Positions 52,971 to 61,529 are shown, counted from the first letter of the stretch. The stretch: 64,000 bases of DNA from an uncultured Paraprevotella sp. (GCA_944320775.1 CALUIV010000006.1:60895-124894); one strand, 5' to 3'. Notes: generated by a model not told the origin, from the sequence alone. Numbers and translations: made by a program.

Positions 52971-53909
52971 TTATTTCTCAGATATCAACAATAAATCCGA
53001 AACCTCCCGGGCATCCCGTTTCAACTGATTTACTAATTCTCCGGTGTTCCGAAAACGTTTTTCATCCCGCAGTCGTTTTACAAAAGCCACCTGAAGATGC
53101 CGCCCATATAAATCCCCCTCAAAATGCAACAAATGGACTTCTATGGAAATCTTATTGCCATTATCCATTGTCGGCCGGTTTCCAATGTTCAACATTCCAG
53201 CATACATTTCTCCATTATCTAAAGTTACCCGAACAGCATAAACCCCAGTTTTCGGTATAAGCTGACAAGAATCATCTGGCTGGATATTAGCCGTAGGAAA
53301 ACCTAACTCATGACCTAAATGAAAACCGTGTACCACTTTCCCACTAAGAGTATACAAACGCTTCAAACATCCAGCAGCCATTTCAACCTCACCCTCAAGC
53401 AGCAAGCTGCGGACAACCGAGGAACTGACATGAACACCACTCCACTCCAATGCTTCAGCATGAACAATATCAATGCCCAGCTCCTTACCATAACGGACGT
53501 AATCCGCAAATGTATCTTTTCCTCCCCGACCAAAATGATGATCATAACCAATGACCAGTACACGTACTTGCAGACGATCACGCAAAATCTCACGCATAAA
53601 ATCATAAGCAGAAAGTGCAGCCATTTCCGGAGTAAAATGCAATAAGACACAAGCATCAACCCCAGTTTGTTCCAACAACCGACATTTTTCTGCAAGTGTA
53701 GAAAGCAACAAAGGTTTATATTCACTTTGCATCACCTGCCTGGGATGAACGTCAAACGACACTAACAGGGCATCCAATCCACGTTCCATAGCCAAGCGCA
53801 AGACTTGTTCCACCAGAAACTGATGTCCGCGGTGCACCCCGTCGAAGAAACCAATTGTGGCCACACAAGGACCGGTAGCTACTTTATTTAAATCTCTTAT
53901 TAAAATCAT
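52971..53909 (-). CDS. ribF: Bifunctional riboflavin kinase/FAD synthetase
   Basis: A 312-residue RibF. The N-terminal nucleotidyltransferase domain shows GFFDGVHRGHQFLVEQ and VIGYDHHFGRGGKDT. The C-terminal flavokinase domain shows HELGFPTANIQP, KTGVYAVRV, NIGNRPTMDNG and LYGRHLQVAFVKRLRDEKRF. It makes FMN and FAD from riboflavin. It lies 15 bp after the HAD gene and 25 bp before the CPBP gene, on the same strand. Confidence 0.96.
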   Translation of the reverse strand: MILIRDLNKVATGPCVATIGFFDGVHRGHQFLVEQVLRLAMERGLDALLVSFDVHPRQVMQSEYKPLLLSTLAEKCRLLEQTGVDACVLLHFTPEMAALSAYDFMREILRDRLQVRVLVIGYDHHFGRGGKDTFADYVRYGKELGIDIVHAEALEWSGVHVSSSVVRSLLLEGEVEMAAGCLKRLYTLSGKVVHGFHLGHELGFPTANIQPDDSCQLIPKTGVYAVRVTLDNGEMYAGMLNIGNRPTMDNGNKISIEVHLLHFEGDLYGRHLQVAFVKRLRDEKRFRNTGELVNQLKRDAREVSDLLLISEK

Positions 53910-53924
53910 TCAAGCTAACAAACA

Positions 53925-54539
53925 TTAAAGAAACAAGGGCATCCAATCATCAGCCTCCAATGGAGTAAATGTCTGCAATCCCAAATTACGGGCTGCAACA
54001 CAATTCGCCTCAAGATCATCAATAAAAATTGTGTCTGAGGGTTCCAGACTTTCAGCTTCAAGTACTTTTCGGAAAATAGCCTCATCGGGTTTCTGCAAAT
54101 GTAACTTATAGGACAGATAAATACGATCAAAATAATCCTGAGCACTCAACCCCATGATTGAAAACAAATGTCGCTCGGAATACTCCCAATGAATACTATT
54201 CGTATTGCTCAGCAAAAATACCCGGTAGCGCTGACGTAAACGAAGTAATGCTTCCAAACGCCGCTTTGGAATACGAACCAACATGCTATTCCAAGCATGA
54301 GCTAATTCCATATCTGTAATTTCCGGACGTAAATCGGCTAAATCACGCAACTGCTGATAAAAATCAGCTTCCGTACAGGTTCCGTTCTCCAACGCAACGA
54401 AAGGAGCCAGATCAAACTTATTCCATTGCTCTATCTGGCGAACACCAAGTTTTTGAAAGGCATCAAATACTGCCTGACGATCCAGATCGACCAGAACTCC
54501 GCCAAAATCAAAAATAATATTCTTCAAATCTTGTTCCAT
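53925..54539 (-). CDS. HAD-superfamily hydrolase (YihX-like)
   Basis: A 204-residue phosphatase with motif I FDFGGVLVDLD, motif II LLSNTNSIHWEY, the Lys motif LQKPDEAIFRKVLE and motif III FIDDLEANCVAARNLG. The helical cap is inserted after motif I. It resembles sugar-phosphate phosphatases of the YihX branch. It is first in the HAD-ribF-CPBP operon, and an FMN-phosphatase or other flavin role is possible from context but not shown. Confidence 0.92.
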   Translation of the reverse strand: MEQDLKNIIFDFGGVLVDLDRQAVFDAFQKLGVRQIEQWNKFDLAPFVALENGTCTEADFYQQLRDLADLRPEITDMELAHAWNSMLVRIPKRRLEALLRLRQRYRVFLLSNTNSIHWEYSERHLFSIMGLSAQDYFDRIYLSYKLHLQKPDEAIFRKVLEAESLEPSDTIFIDDLEANCVAARNLGLQTFTPLEADDWMPLFL

Positions 54540-54601
54540 AATTTATTGGTCTACAAAATAACCTCCGAATTCGATAATACCTGCAAATTTACAAATTTTT
54601 A

Positions 54602-54633
54602 TTTGCATTATTCGAAAGAATGTATTAGTTTTG
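54602..54633 (+). promoter_or_regulatory. Promoter for tRNA-Met
   Basis: TTTG at 54602-54605 and TAGTTTTG at 54626-54633, with a 20-bp spacer, match the Bacteroidetes consensus; the tRNA begins at 54662. Confidence 0.75.
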
Positions 54634-54661
54634 CAGTCGAATTCAAACGGATTCATCTATC

Positions 54662-54735
54662 GGACTTGTAGCTCAGTTGGTTAGAGCAACAGACTCATAA
54701 TCTGGAGGTCCCAGGTTCAAGCCCTGGCTGGTCCA
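54662..54735 (+). tRNA. tRNA-Met (CAT)
   Basis: A 74-nt cloverleaf with D stem GCTC/GAGC, anticodon loop CTCATAA (anticodon CAT), T arm CCAGG-TTCAAGC-CCTGG and an acceptor GGACTTG/CTGGTCC containing one mismatch and one G-U pair. It is not the initiator type. Elongator Met is the likely identity, but a CAT-reading tRNA-Ile2 cannot be excluded from sequence alone. It borders a genomic island and is the probable integration target. Confidence 0.93.
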
Positions 54736-54745
54736 CTCAAAAAAC

Positions 54746-54787
54746 AAGCGTTAATTGCACAAAATCAAGCAGTTAACGCTTTTATTT
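54746..54787 (+). terminator. Terminator after tRNA-Met
   Basis: AAGCGTTAA and TTAACGCTT form a 9-bp stem, followed by TTATTTTTA. Confidence 0.8.
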
Positions 54788-54848
54788 TTATCAAATCTCA
54801 ATGGTTCTGACAGGATCAAACCAACAAAATTACATCTCATTTACTGCA

Positions 54849-54870
54849 TTTGTTTACCGTTTGTTTACCG
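54849..54870 (+). repeat. Abutting 11-bp direct repeats before the integrase gene
   Basis: TTTGTTTACCG occurs twice back to back (54849-54859 and 54860-54870), one helical turn apart and 18 bp before the integrase ATG. This could be an arm-type recombinase site or an operator. Confidence 0.7.
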
Positions 54871-54888
54871 ATAAACACTAAATGTAAC

Positions 54889-56157
54889 ATGCTGACTATC
54901 AACGCAGAGATCAAAAAAGATGGAAAACGATCCGATGGTACTTACAATGTAAAACTCAGATTCACTCTAAATCGGAAAATGAGACGGCTGGCAACCAGTT
55001 TGTTCGTCACAAATAAGGATCTAAATAAAGATCTGAAAATCAAACAAAATTCACCTGTAAAACAAGAAATAGACAGACTTATTCTTGCCTATCAAGAAAA
55101 GTGCGCCAAGTTACAAGTAGACCTTAATAATTACTCCATAGACGAAGTAATGGATTACTTAAATGGAGAATATCAAAAACAACAAACCATTGACTTTATT
55201 AAATTCAGTAAAGAATGGATAGCCTCAACGACAATAAAAGGTGCTCCAAATTACACAACAGCCATAAATGCTTTAATTCGCTTTATTGGTAAAGAAAGTC
55301 TGGATATAAACTTGATCACTCTGGATTTTCTAGAAGAATTCAAAGCATTCTTAAATAGAGAACATGCAATACGTACCCAAAAGTTAATCCTACACAATAA
55401 ACGTGTTCCCTCAAATCGTAGCCTTTCACTTTATCTGATCTGCATAAAAAAGCTATTCAATGAAGCTAAAAAGAAGTACAATAAAATAGAAAAGAATCTG
55501 ATTCTTATCCCCCACTCGCCATTTGAGAATTTTATAATGCCAAAACAAGAAGCAACACGTAAAAGAGCAATTCCTGCAAACATTATTAAAAAAGTGTGGG
55601 AACTTCCTTACAAGGATATAAAGAAAGGATACAAGTCCACCTGTCGCTATAATTTAGCAAAAGACTGTTTTATACTTTCATTTTGTCTCATGGGAATTAA
55701 TTCGGCAGATCTTTATAATGCCACAGAAATACAAGGCAACACAATCATTTATAACAGGACTAAGACAAAAGACCGCAGACTTGATGGCGCAAAAATGATG
55801 GTTGATATTCCTAGAATAGTTCTACCAATTATAGAAAAATACAGAGACAAAACAGGTAAACGATTATTCAATTTCTATCAATATTACTGTGACGAAAAAG
55901 GTTTTAATAAAGCCATTAATTATGGATTGAAAGAAATAGGTTCTATTTTAGAAATTGACGATTTAGAATATTATGCAGCACGCCATAGCTGGGCTACTAT
56001 AGCATTAAATAAAGTTGGCATAGACAAATACATAGTTCATGCTGCATTAAATCACATAGATGATTCCATGAAAGTAACCGATATTTATATTGAACGTGAC
56101 TTTGTAAATGAGAATAAAGCAAATACTAAAGTAGTACAATATGTGTTTGGTGAGTAA
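54889..56157 (+). CDS. Tyrosine recombinase/integrase (Bacteroidetes type)
   Basis: A 422-residue integrase starting at MLTINAEIKKDGKRSDG; the upstream reading from 54850 begins with TTG and is rejected. The N-terminal arm-binding domain (TYNVKLRFTLNRKMRRLATS) is followed by a SAM-like core-binding domain and the catalytic domain. The H-x-x-R box is ARHSWATIAL, the later H is in ALNHIDDS and the nucleophile Tyr is in VTDIYIERDF. The first catalytic Arg region (FCLMGINSADLYNAT) lacks the usual Arg at that position, as in several Bacteroidetes integrases. It lies about 150 bp from tRNA-Met and should catalyse integration of the island there. Confidence 0.92.
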   Translation: MLTINAEIKKDGKRSDGTYNVKLRFTLNRKMRRLATSLFVTNKDLNKDLKIKQNSPVKQEIDRLILAYQEKCAKLQVDLNNYSIDEVMDYLNGEYQKQQTIDFIKFSKEWIASTTIKGAPNYTTAINALIRFIGKESLDINLITLDFLEEFKAFLNREHAIRTQKLILHNKRVPSNRSLSLYLICIKKLFNEAKKKYNKIEKNLILIPHSPFENFIMPKQEATRKRAIPANIIKKVWELPYKDIKKGYKSTCRYNLAKDCFILSFCLMGINSADLYNATEIQGNTIIYNRTKTKDRRLDGAKMMVDIPRIVLPIIEKYRDKTGKRLFNFYQYYCDEKGFNKAINYGLKEIGSILEIDDLEYYAARHSWATIALNKVGIDKYIVHAALNHIDDSMKVTDIYIERDFVNENKANTKVVQYVFGE

Positions 56158-56271
56158 ATGTCGTTTATAATATAATTATGATGAATTTATTATAGCAAAA
56201 AAGTCTGTAATCTTTTCAGACTACAGACTTTTCTTTTATTTTGTAGCATCACTTATAATAAATATTAATCA

Positions 56272-57249
56272 ATGGAACAATCGCAATTAATAAAGGAACT
56301 ACCAGATTTAAAGATTGGTTGGTGGGAAAGTTATAAATGTCTTGATGAACCACTTCTTGAATATGTGTGGGAAGTAGCCAACCATTTTGTAAGCTACGAA
56401 GGAGATATTTCTATAGCACCAGCTAAGTTTGTCAACAGATATATAACAAGTAAATTAACTCCAGAGGAAAATGTTTTGAGACTAAAAGAAATGGGAATAG
56501 ATAAGTCTTTAGATGATTTTATAGCCCCTAATTTCAAAAAGATGGATATATCTTTCAAAGATAGATTTCTTGAAAATGAGGACTTGCAGAATACAATTAA
56601 AGCATTTGGTCTGGACGTAAGTAAACTTTGGTATCTGCTTCTTTTTGTTCATGATTATATTGAAGACTTTGGGACAAATGCTCCATCGCTGAAAAAAAGT
56701 GAAGTTCAAGATATAGGCGACTTTGTAGATAATCTATCAGACAGCACTGGCATTATTCTAACCAAAGGAAGAAAAAAGAACTTTATTACCAGTGAAAAAA
56801 AGACTATTGAATTTATTCAATTCGCACTGGATTATTACATAAAAACATACAATGATATAATAAACCATAATTTAGCACCAAATGATAAACTTAACCTCCT
56901 TAAAGATATTGGTTTAAACCATTTTCTGGAACATGGACAAGCCATAGATTTTGAGAACCAAAGAACTCTTGAAATAACATTCAAGAAATGGAAGTTTGCA
57001 GACATGTTCCAGTATTTCCTAAAGGACAGGAAAGCTGACAAGAAAAATATATCCAACATAAATGTAAAAGTCTCAGCAGATAAAATAATGTTTATTTCAA
57101 GACTTATCTACACTGTTGGGTATGATGGAAAGCGTTACAATGAAGAATATGATCCTGATGGTAACAAAAACAGGAAGCTGTCAAATCTACTTCGAAAATA
57201 TAGAAATGAAGACTTTCCAGACTTTGCTAATCATTATTACCTATTTTAA
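56272..57249 (+). CDS. Island protein of unknown function, paralogue 1
   Basis: A 325-residue soluble protein that I cannot assign to a family. It is clearly paralogous to the 344-residue protein at 59526-60560: both begin LIKELPDLKIGW/LIEELPDLMIGW, share NEDLQNTIKAF and KLWYLLLF-type segments, and end with the conserved LISRLIYTVGYDGKRYN pattern followed by DGNKNR-LSNLLR. The conserved C-terminus, rich in Lys, Arg and Tyr, could be a nucleic-acid-binding or catalytic part, but no known motif is visible. It follows the integrase by 114 bp. AT-rich like the rest of the island. Confidence 0.75.
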   Translation: MEQSQLIKELPDLKIGWWESYKCLDEPLLEYVWEVANHFVSYEGDISIAPAKFVNRYITSKLTPEENVLRLKEMGIDKSLDDFIAPNFKKMDISFKDRFLENEDLQNTIKAFGLDVSKLWYLLLFVHDYIEDFGTNAPSLKKSEVQDIGDFVDNLSDSTGIILTKGRKKNFITSEKKTIEFIQFALDYYIKTYNDIINHNLAPNDKLNLLKDIGLNHFLEHGQAIDFENQRTLEITFKKWKFADMFQYFLKDRKADKKNISNINVKVSADKIMFISRLIYTVGYDGKRYNEEYDPDGNKNRKLSNLLRKYRNEDFPDFANHYYLF

Positions 57250-57496
57250 AAATGATGCGTACTGGATTTAACACTTTTTCTACCCACATGTGCTTCTGGA
57301 TAATTCCTTTATCATCATTTTTTTTATTGTTTCCTTTGCAATATTAAAAATACATACAAATTTTTACAAGTAAACAATTCTAAAAAAGGAGGAGGTGTAA
57401 TTTGACATTCAAATAGAAATATCCATCGTGTATCAACCCCATACTAATATGCAAAAAATAATTCCTAAATATTTTTATCTACAAGTTATTTATTAA

Positions 57497-57528
57497 TTTG
57501 AAGATATCAGAACCTTTTGTTAACTTTG
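57497..57528 (+). promoter_or_regulatory. Promoter of the candidate structured RNA
   Basis: TTTG at 57497-57500 and TAACTTTG at 57521-57528, with a 20-bp spacer, form an exact Bacteroidetes promoter. No long reading frame follows for almost 400 bp. Confidence 0.75.
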
Positions 57529-57533
57529 TGGCA

Positions 57534-57804
57534 ATTTCATGAGTCTTGAAGTGTTAAGCCTTGAAAGGACATAAGTAACGAAAGGTGTTATTGAAATTAT
57601 CTTCTACATTCAAACTTCGCAACTTTGACATAGGAATGAAGATGATGGCAGTAGCACCGCACCATTTGATATATACCAACCTTATCCAACTAAGGTTTTA
57701 GATATGATCAACTTGGTGTGGGCTATTGTTTTATCCATTCCTAAAGGTAATGCGAAGACCTGAATGTAGGATAAAGCAAATGAGTTCCCACACCATATTT
57801 TTTT
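57534..57804 (+). ncRNA. Candidate structured non-coding RNA in the island
   Basis: Starting from a strong promoter and ending in TATTTTTTT, about 270 nt contain no convincing gene. The 3' part folds into a nested hairpin: TGGTGTGGG/CCCACACCA (57714-57722 and 57787-57795), then TTGTTTTATCC/GGATAAAGCAA (11 bp with one G-U), then CATTC/GAATG and AGGT/ACCT. A separate hairpin AACCTTA/TAAGGTT lies just upstream. The outer stem plus T run doubles as the terminator. The only reading frame at the 5' end is 11 codons (MSLEVLSLERT). The stretch 57250-57496 before the promoter holds no gene. Confidence 0.65.
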
Positions 57805-57924
57805 AACCGCTTTCTTCCGGGAATTAGAAAGCATGATACATTAATCATGAAAACATAATCACAATACTTAAATAGACGTCATCATACAAATACAGTTAAT
57901 TATTCATTTATTAATTATAACTAC

Positions 57925-58452
57925 ATGAGAAACATTATTATAGCATTAATGTTAGGATATACAACCTCAACCTTTAGTGCAAAAACAGAATCTAACATAT
58001 CTGTTTCTGCAAATCAGATCTATAAAAATTCCAAGAACACATCAAATTCGGTATATATCTATGGTACAAATAAAATAGACCTGAAACTATATTTATATAA
58101 TTTAGGAACCAACGTCAATTCGTATGTCGACAGCCGGAATTGGAATTCTTATATGCGTGATGAATTTATAAATGCATATAATAATATAATAAAGGCGCTA
58201 CAAGAAAAAAGATTATCTGCTGACAGTTTTGGTAATATCACTGACCAAGAAGGTAAATTATCAAACATTGATGAAGATGATTATTGGTACAATAAAAAAG
58301 GAGAACGAATCACTGGAGAGGAATACCAAAATCTAAGTGCCCGTAAGAAAAAAAGATATATAACTTTTCATGCCAATAAAGAAGTGGCCACATATTTTTC
58401 TAGAATCGCACAGGACATAATAAAAAAGGGGGGTGCGACATCTATTTATTAA
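57925..58452 (+). CDS. Small secreted protein of unknown function
   Basis: A 175-residue protein with an N-terminal signal peptide (MRNIIIALMLGYTTSTFSA). The mature part is hydrophilic, with a Tyr/Asn/Lys-rich composition and a short DEDDYWYNKKGERITGEEY segment. No family is recognised. It is first in a run of three small genes (secreted, membrane, secreted) closely spaced on the same strand, about 120 bp after the candidate RNA terminator. Confidence 0.65.
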   Translation: MRNIIIALMLGYTTSTFSAKTESNISVSANQIYKNSKNTSNSVYIYGTNKIDLKLYLYNLGTNVNSYVDSRNWNSYMRDEFINAYNNIIKALQEKRLSADSFGNITDQEGKLSNIDEDDYWYNKKGERITGEEYQNLSARKKKRYITFHANKEVATYFSRIAQDIIKKGGATSIY

Positions 58453-58486
58453 ACCTCAAGTATTAATCAAAATAAAGACATTACTT

Positions 58487-58690
58487 ATGTGGATTTGGAT
58501 CATTATTACTGCAATAATCATTGGTGCAATTTGGGGAACTATGAGCTCTCGGGATGGAGAAAGAAGTGCTGGCGCATTTTCCGGCGCTATTGCAAGCGGA
58601 ATGGGATGCGGATACATTCTATTCCAAATATTCTTACTAGGTGCTGGAATAATATTCATATTATGGTTGTTTAATAGTTTATTCGGATAA
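58487..58690 (+). CDS. Small two-helix membrane protein
   Basis: A 67-residue protein starting at ATG 58487 (MWIWIIITAIIIGAIWGTMS); a GTG start at 58433 would overlap the upstream gene and add a hydrophilic head. Two hydrophobic helices flank a Gly/Ser/Ala-rich loop (DGERSAGAFSGAIASGMGCG), and the C-terminus is FNSLFG. It resembles small phage- or island-borne membrane peptides in general form only. It lies 3 bp before the next gene. Confidence 0.65.
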   Translation: MWIWIIITAIIIGAIWGTMSSRDGERSAGAFSGAIASGMGCGYILFQIFLLGAGIIFILWLFNSLFG

Positions 58691-58693
58691 TAT

Positions 58694-59092
58694 ATGAAAA
58701 AGATGATTATATTTGCTATTTTATTTACTTTAGCATGTTCATTAAATGCACAAACATATAAATTTATGGCTCATAGTTTTGCTTATAAATTATATGAAAA
58801 TAACAGATGGACGGAATGGAGTGAATGGGAAGAGTCACGGCTTCTTATTGTCATTAGCCTCGACAGAAGAGTGATAAATATTTATAGCGAAAAAATGCAG
58901 GAATATGACATAATTGATTATATCGGAAAAGAAGAAGACAATGATGGAGGTACATCCATAAAATATAAATGTGTGGATCAGGATGGTCTGAGATGTCACA
59001 TAAGACTCAGAGCTTTATCAGACGGAAGTGCACAATTATACGTAGACTTTAATGACTTAATGTTTGTTTATGGAATGGAAAAACGCGAATAA
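58694..59092 (+). CDS. Small secreted protein of unknown function
   Basis: A 132-residue protein with a signal peptide (MKKMIIFAILFTLACSLNAQ). The mature part is predicted to be a compact beta-rich domain (WSEWEESRLLIVISLDRRVINIYS, LYVDFNDLMFVYG). No family is recognised. Third of the small-gene run. A weak hairpin (ATGCCT/AGGCAT, 59119-59139) follows. Confidence 0.65.
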   Translation: MKKMIIFAILFTLACSLNAQTYKFMAHSFAYKLYENNRWTEWSEWEESRLLIVISLDRRVINIYSEKMQEYDIIDYIGKEEDNDGGTSIKYKCVDQDGLRCHIRLRALSDGSAQLYVDFNDLMFVYGMEKRE

Positions 59093-59525
59093 ATGCATGA
59101 TTTGTAAAGGTTTAAGCTATGCCTTTTTCTGATAGGCATGATTGTTTTGTCTTATAAAAGATATTTTTGTATCCAAATAGATTGGAAAAGGAACCACCAC
59201 TCATAAAATTTTTACCATCTATCAATGAATAGTCAGGCAACCCTATCAATGGCATTATAGCATAAATCATTAAAAAGCAGACGAGTAACCTTCGAGACAA
59301 ATATGAATTATTAGATAATATGCCTTGGCAATAAAAGACAAAATTCTCTATTATACAACTAAAAAACATTCCAAACCAAATGAAAAGATAATGCTATCTT
59401 AAAAACATTAACTCTTACTTACCTTTAATCCAGAACTTAAAACAGTTATAGATAAGATTTTAAATAGAGAACATACCCGATAATAAACATATAATTTTAC
59501 TCTTCACTTCGTAAAACTTCCAATA
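59093..59525. other. Intergenic stretch without a supported gene
   Basis: About 430 bp of AT-rich DNA. A minus-strand frame of 85 codons at 59112-59369 has a hydrophobic segment but no start signal, promoter or recognisable similarity, so it is not called. Only the weak hairpin near 59119-59139 is notable. Confidence 0.6.
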
Positions 59526-60560
59526 ATGATTATGTCTAATGAAAAACACCACCTAATAGAAGAACTACCCGATTTAATGATTGGTTGGGACAGAGCATAC
59601 GAGTATCAGGATGTTCCGCTTTTGGATTATGCTTGGGAAGTAGCCAATTATTTTCTACCAGACTATGTAGAAACAGATCAAGAGATGGTACCAGCCGAAT
59701 CCATTGCTCCTGCACTATTCGCAAACAGATACTCTGAAAGAAATCTTTCTATTGAAGAGAGATATGAAAGAGCGAAACAAATGGGGATGTGCAATACAAC
59801 CTTTGAGAATTATTCTAAGGATCATAAGGCATATCGAAAATTAGATGATTCATTTAAGGAAAAATTTCTCATGAATGAAGACTTACAAAATACCATCGAG
59901 GCCTTTCACTTGGACATCAGCAAATTTTGGTATTTGCTTCTATTCATTTATGACTTTATAGAGGACTTAGAAATAAACACACCTGATATAAAAAAATCCA
60001 CTTTGGAAGACTTTAGCTATTTTTATGCCAACCTGTTAAAAAGTACCAATATCACTTTGCGGGAAAACAACAAAAAACGTTATATTGTGGAACGAGAAGA
60101 TACAATCAATATTATCCGGATTGCATTACAACACTTCATCAACACTTACAGTGAGATTGTACATAACGAGCAAGATGATAGAAACACCATGCTTAAGAAA
60201 TTAAAAGAAATTGGACTGAAAGGATTCATTGATAACAACCTACCACAAAATTTTATCTTCGCTGAAAGAGATGGTTTGGACATATCTCATAAAAAATGGA
60301 AATTTACAGATATGTTTCTATTCTTTTTTGTGAACAGGAAAGCTTATTCAACTCCCAATAAAAAGATTAAAGTCTCCAAGGATAAGATGATGCTTATTTC
60401 GCGACTGATTTATACAGTTGGTTATGATGGCAAAAGATATAATCATGAATACGACTCGGAAGGCAATAAAAATCGCATGTTATCCAATCTTCTTAGAAGA
60501 TATAAGAAAGAAAAATTTCCATCCGTTATAGCTAAAAACTATCATGTAATATCACTTTAA
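59526..60560 (+). CDS. Island protein of unknown function, paralogue 2
   Basis: A 344-residue protein paralogous along its whole length to the product of 56272-57249, with a few short insertions. Shared blocks include the N-terminal ELPDL-IGW, the central MNEDLQNTIEAFHLDISKFWYLLLF, HKKWKFTDMF, and the C-terminal LISRLIYTVGYDGKRYN block. The second Met (59532) gives an N-terminus closer to paralogue 1 and may be the real start. The 3' flank also resembles that of paralogue 1, so gene and flank were duplicated together. No function is recognised. Confidence 0.75.
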   Translation: MIMSNEKHHLIEELPDLMIGWDRAYEYQDVPLLDYAWEVANYFLPDYVETDQEMVPAESIAPALFANRYSERNLSIEERYERAKQMGMCNTTFENYSKDHKAYRKLDDSFKEKFLMNEDLQNTIEAFHLDISKFWYLLLFIYDFIEDLEINTPDIKKSTLEDFSYFYANLLKSTNITLRENNKKRYIVEREDTINIIRIALQHFINTYSEIVHNEQDDRNTMLKKLKEIGLKGFIDNNLPQNFIFAERDGLDISHKKWKFTDMFLFFFVNRKAYSTPNKKIKVSKDKMMLISRLIYTVGYDGKRYNHEYDSEGNKNRMLSNLLRRYKKEKFPSVIAKNYHVISL

Positions 60561-60755
60561 AAACAAAAAGGAAATACATACTACAAAGTTGCATCCTTCT
60601 ACTACATTTTTTGCGTACTGAAATGAATATGTTTTCTACACACATAAACATCGGAGCCAAAACTTTGCCTTTTACGAATTATAAGCTAACTTTACATTGT
60701 CAAAAACATTTATCTATCATTTTCCACAAAATAAAAAATATAAACTATTAAATAT

Positions 60756-60854
60756 ATGTTTGCAATCTTTTTTAATATCGCATGCAATATTATTGCTTTT
60801 AATATCCATTGGGCTTTAGGATTATTGTCTTTAGGATTATGGTTCAGAAAATAA
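60756..60854 (+). CDS. Possible 32-residue hydrophobic peptide
   Basis: ATG at 60756 opens a 32-codon frame for a hydrophobic peptide (MFAIFFNIACNIIAF, then ALGLLSLGLWFRK) ending in TAA. One membrane helix with a basic C-terminus is a form shared with small membrane toxins and other small membrane proteins. It is the only candidate in the 438-bp gap 60561-60998. No promoter box was identified, so it may be chance. Confidence 0.4.
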   Translation: MFAIFFNIACNIIAFNIHWALGLLSLGLWFRK

Positions 60855-60998
60855 GATTTAGACAACTTATATTTCCCAAAAAAATTCTAATAACACAAAT
60901 AAGCCCTATATTTAAAAGTACAAATCTTTAGTTATTCAATAAAGAGAGAAAACTTTATCAAGTTCAATTTAACTTTCAACAATAAAAATCAGACATTT

Positions 60999-61529
60999 AT
61001 GGATGCAATAATTTTCAAAGATAATGTGTATGTCTACATTAGACGTAAAGAATGTAAAGATGAAAATATAAAGCAAAAAGAAGAAGTTTTTGAATTTCCA
61101 GACATAAGTCAAATTAATACCTATAATTTATATGGTGGTAGAGTAGAAATCAAACTGAGGCAAAACATAGATAAATGTGAAATAAAAATAGATGGAATAT
61201 CCATTCTCAAATTAGAAGAAAACTTGAATCTTGAAGATAAATTATCACCTAGCATAGTTTGTGCTTATCTTAACCAGCTTCATCAGCTTGGCATTGATAC
61301 TTTCTTAGCAAATTACAAAGTTGCCATAGAGAATCTAAAAATAGAAACAATGAACAAATTAAACGAGAGCAAAACAACAAACAACAAAACATTGATTTCA
61401 GATCTTAATGATATATTGGATAAGCTTACAGCCATTTTATTCGCTTTATGGATGAATATGAATGCAGGACTAGATAATCATATATATACAGAAACTTATA
61501 ATAATATCATAAACTTATATTTTCAATGA
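60999..61529 (+). CDS. Small partner protein of the HSP90-like/NOV-like ATPase
   Basis: A 176-residue soluble protein with no recognised family. The N-terminal half is strand-rich and charged (VYVYIRRKECKDENIKQKEE), and the C-terminal half is helical (LNQLHQLGIDTFLANYKVAIENLK, LNDILDKLTAILFALWMNMN). The stop overlaps the start of the 801-residue ATPase gene by ATGA, so the two are translationally coupled and probably act together, perhaps as regulator, specificity subunit or adaptor. Confidence 0.72.
   Translation: MDAIIFKDNVYVYIRRKECKDENIKQKEEVFEFPDISQINTYNLYGGRVEIKLRQNIDKCEIKIDGISILKLEENLNLEDKLSPSIVCAYLNQLHQLGIDTFLANYKVAIENLKIETMNKLNESKTTNNKTLISDLNDILDKLTAILFALWMNMNAGLDNHIYTETYNNIINLYFQ

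Noticed and set aside
57539-57574. An 11-codon frame (MSLEVLSLERT) at the start of the candidate RNA
   Set aside because: It would begin only about 5 nt after the predicted transcript start, and nothing suggests translation; kept as part of the RNA description.
59112-59369. An 85-codon minus-strand frame in the island
   Set aside because: Single frame opposite to all island genes, no promoter box, no recognised similarity; could be a decayed gene but support is too thin.
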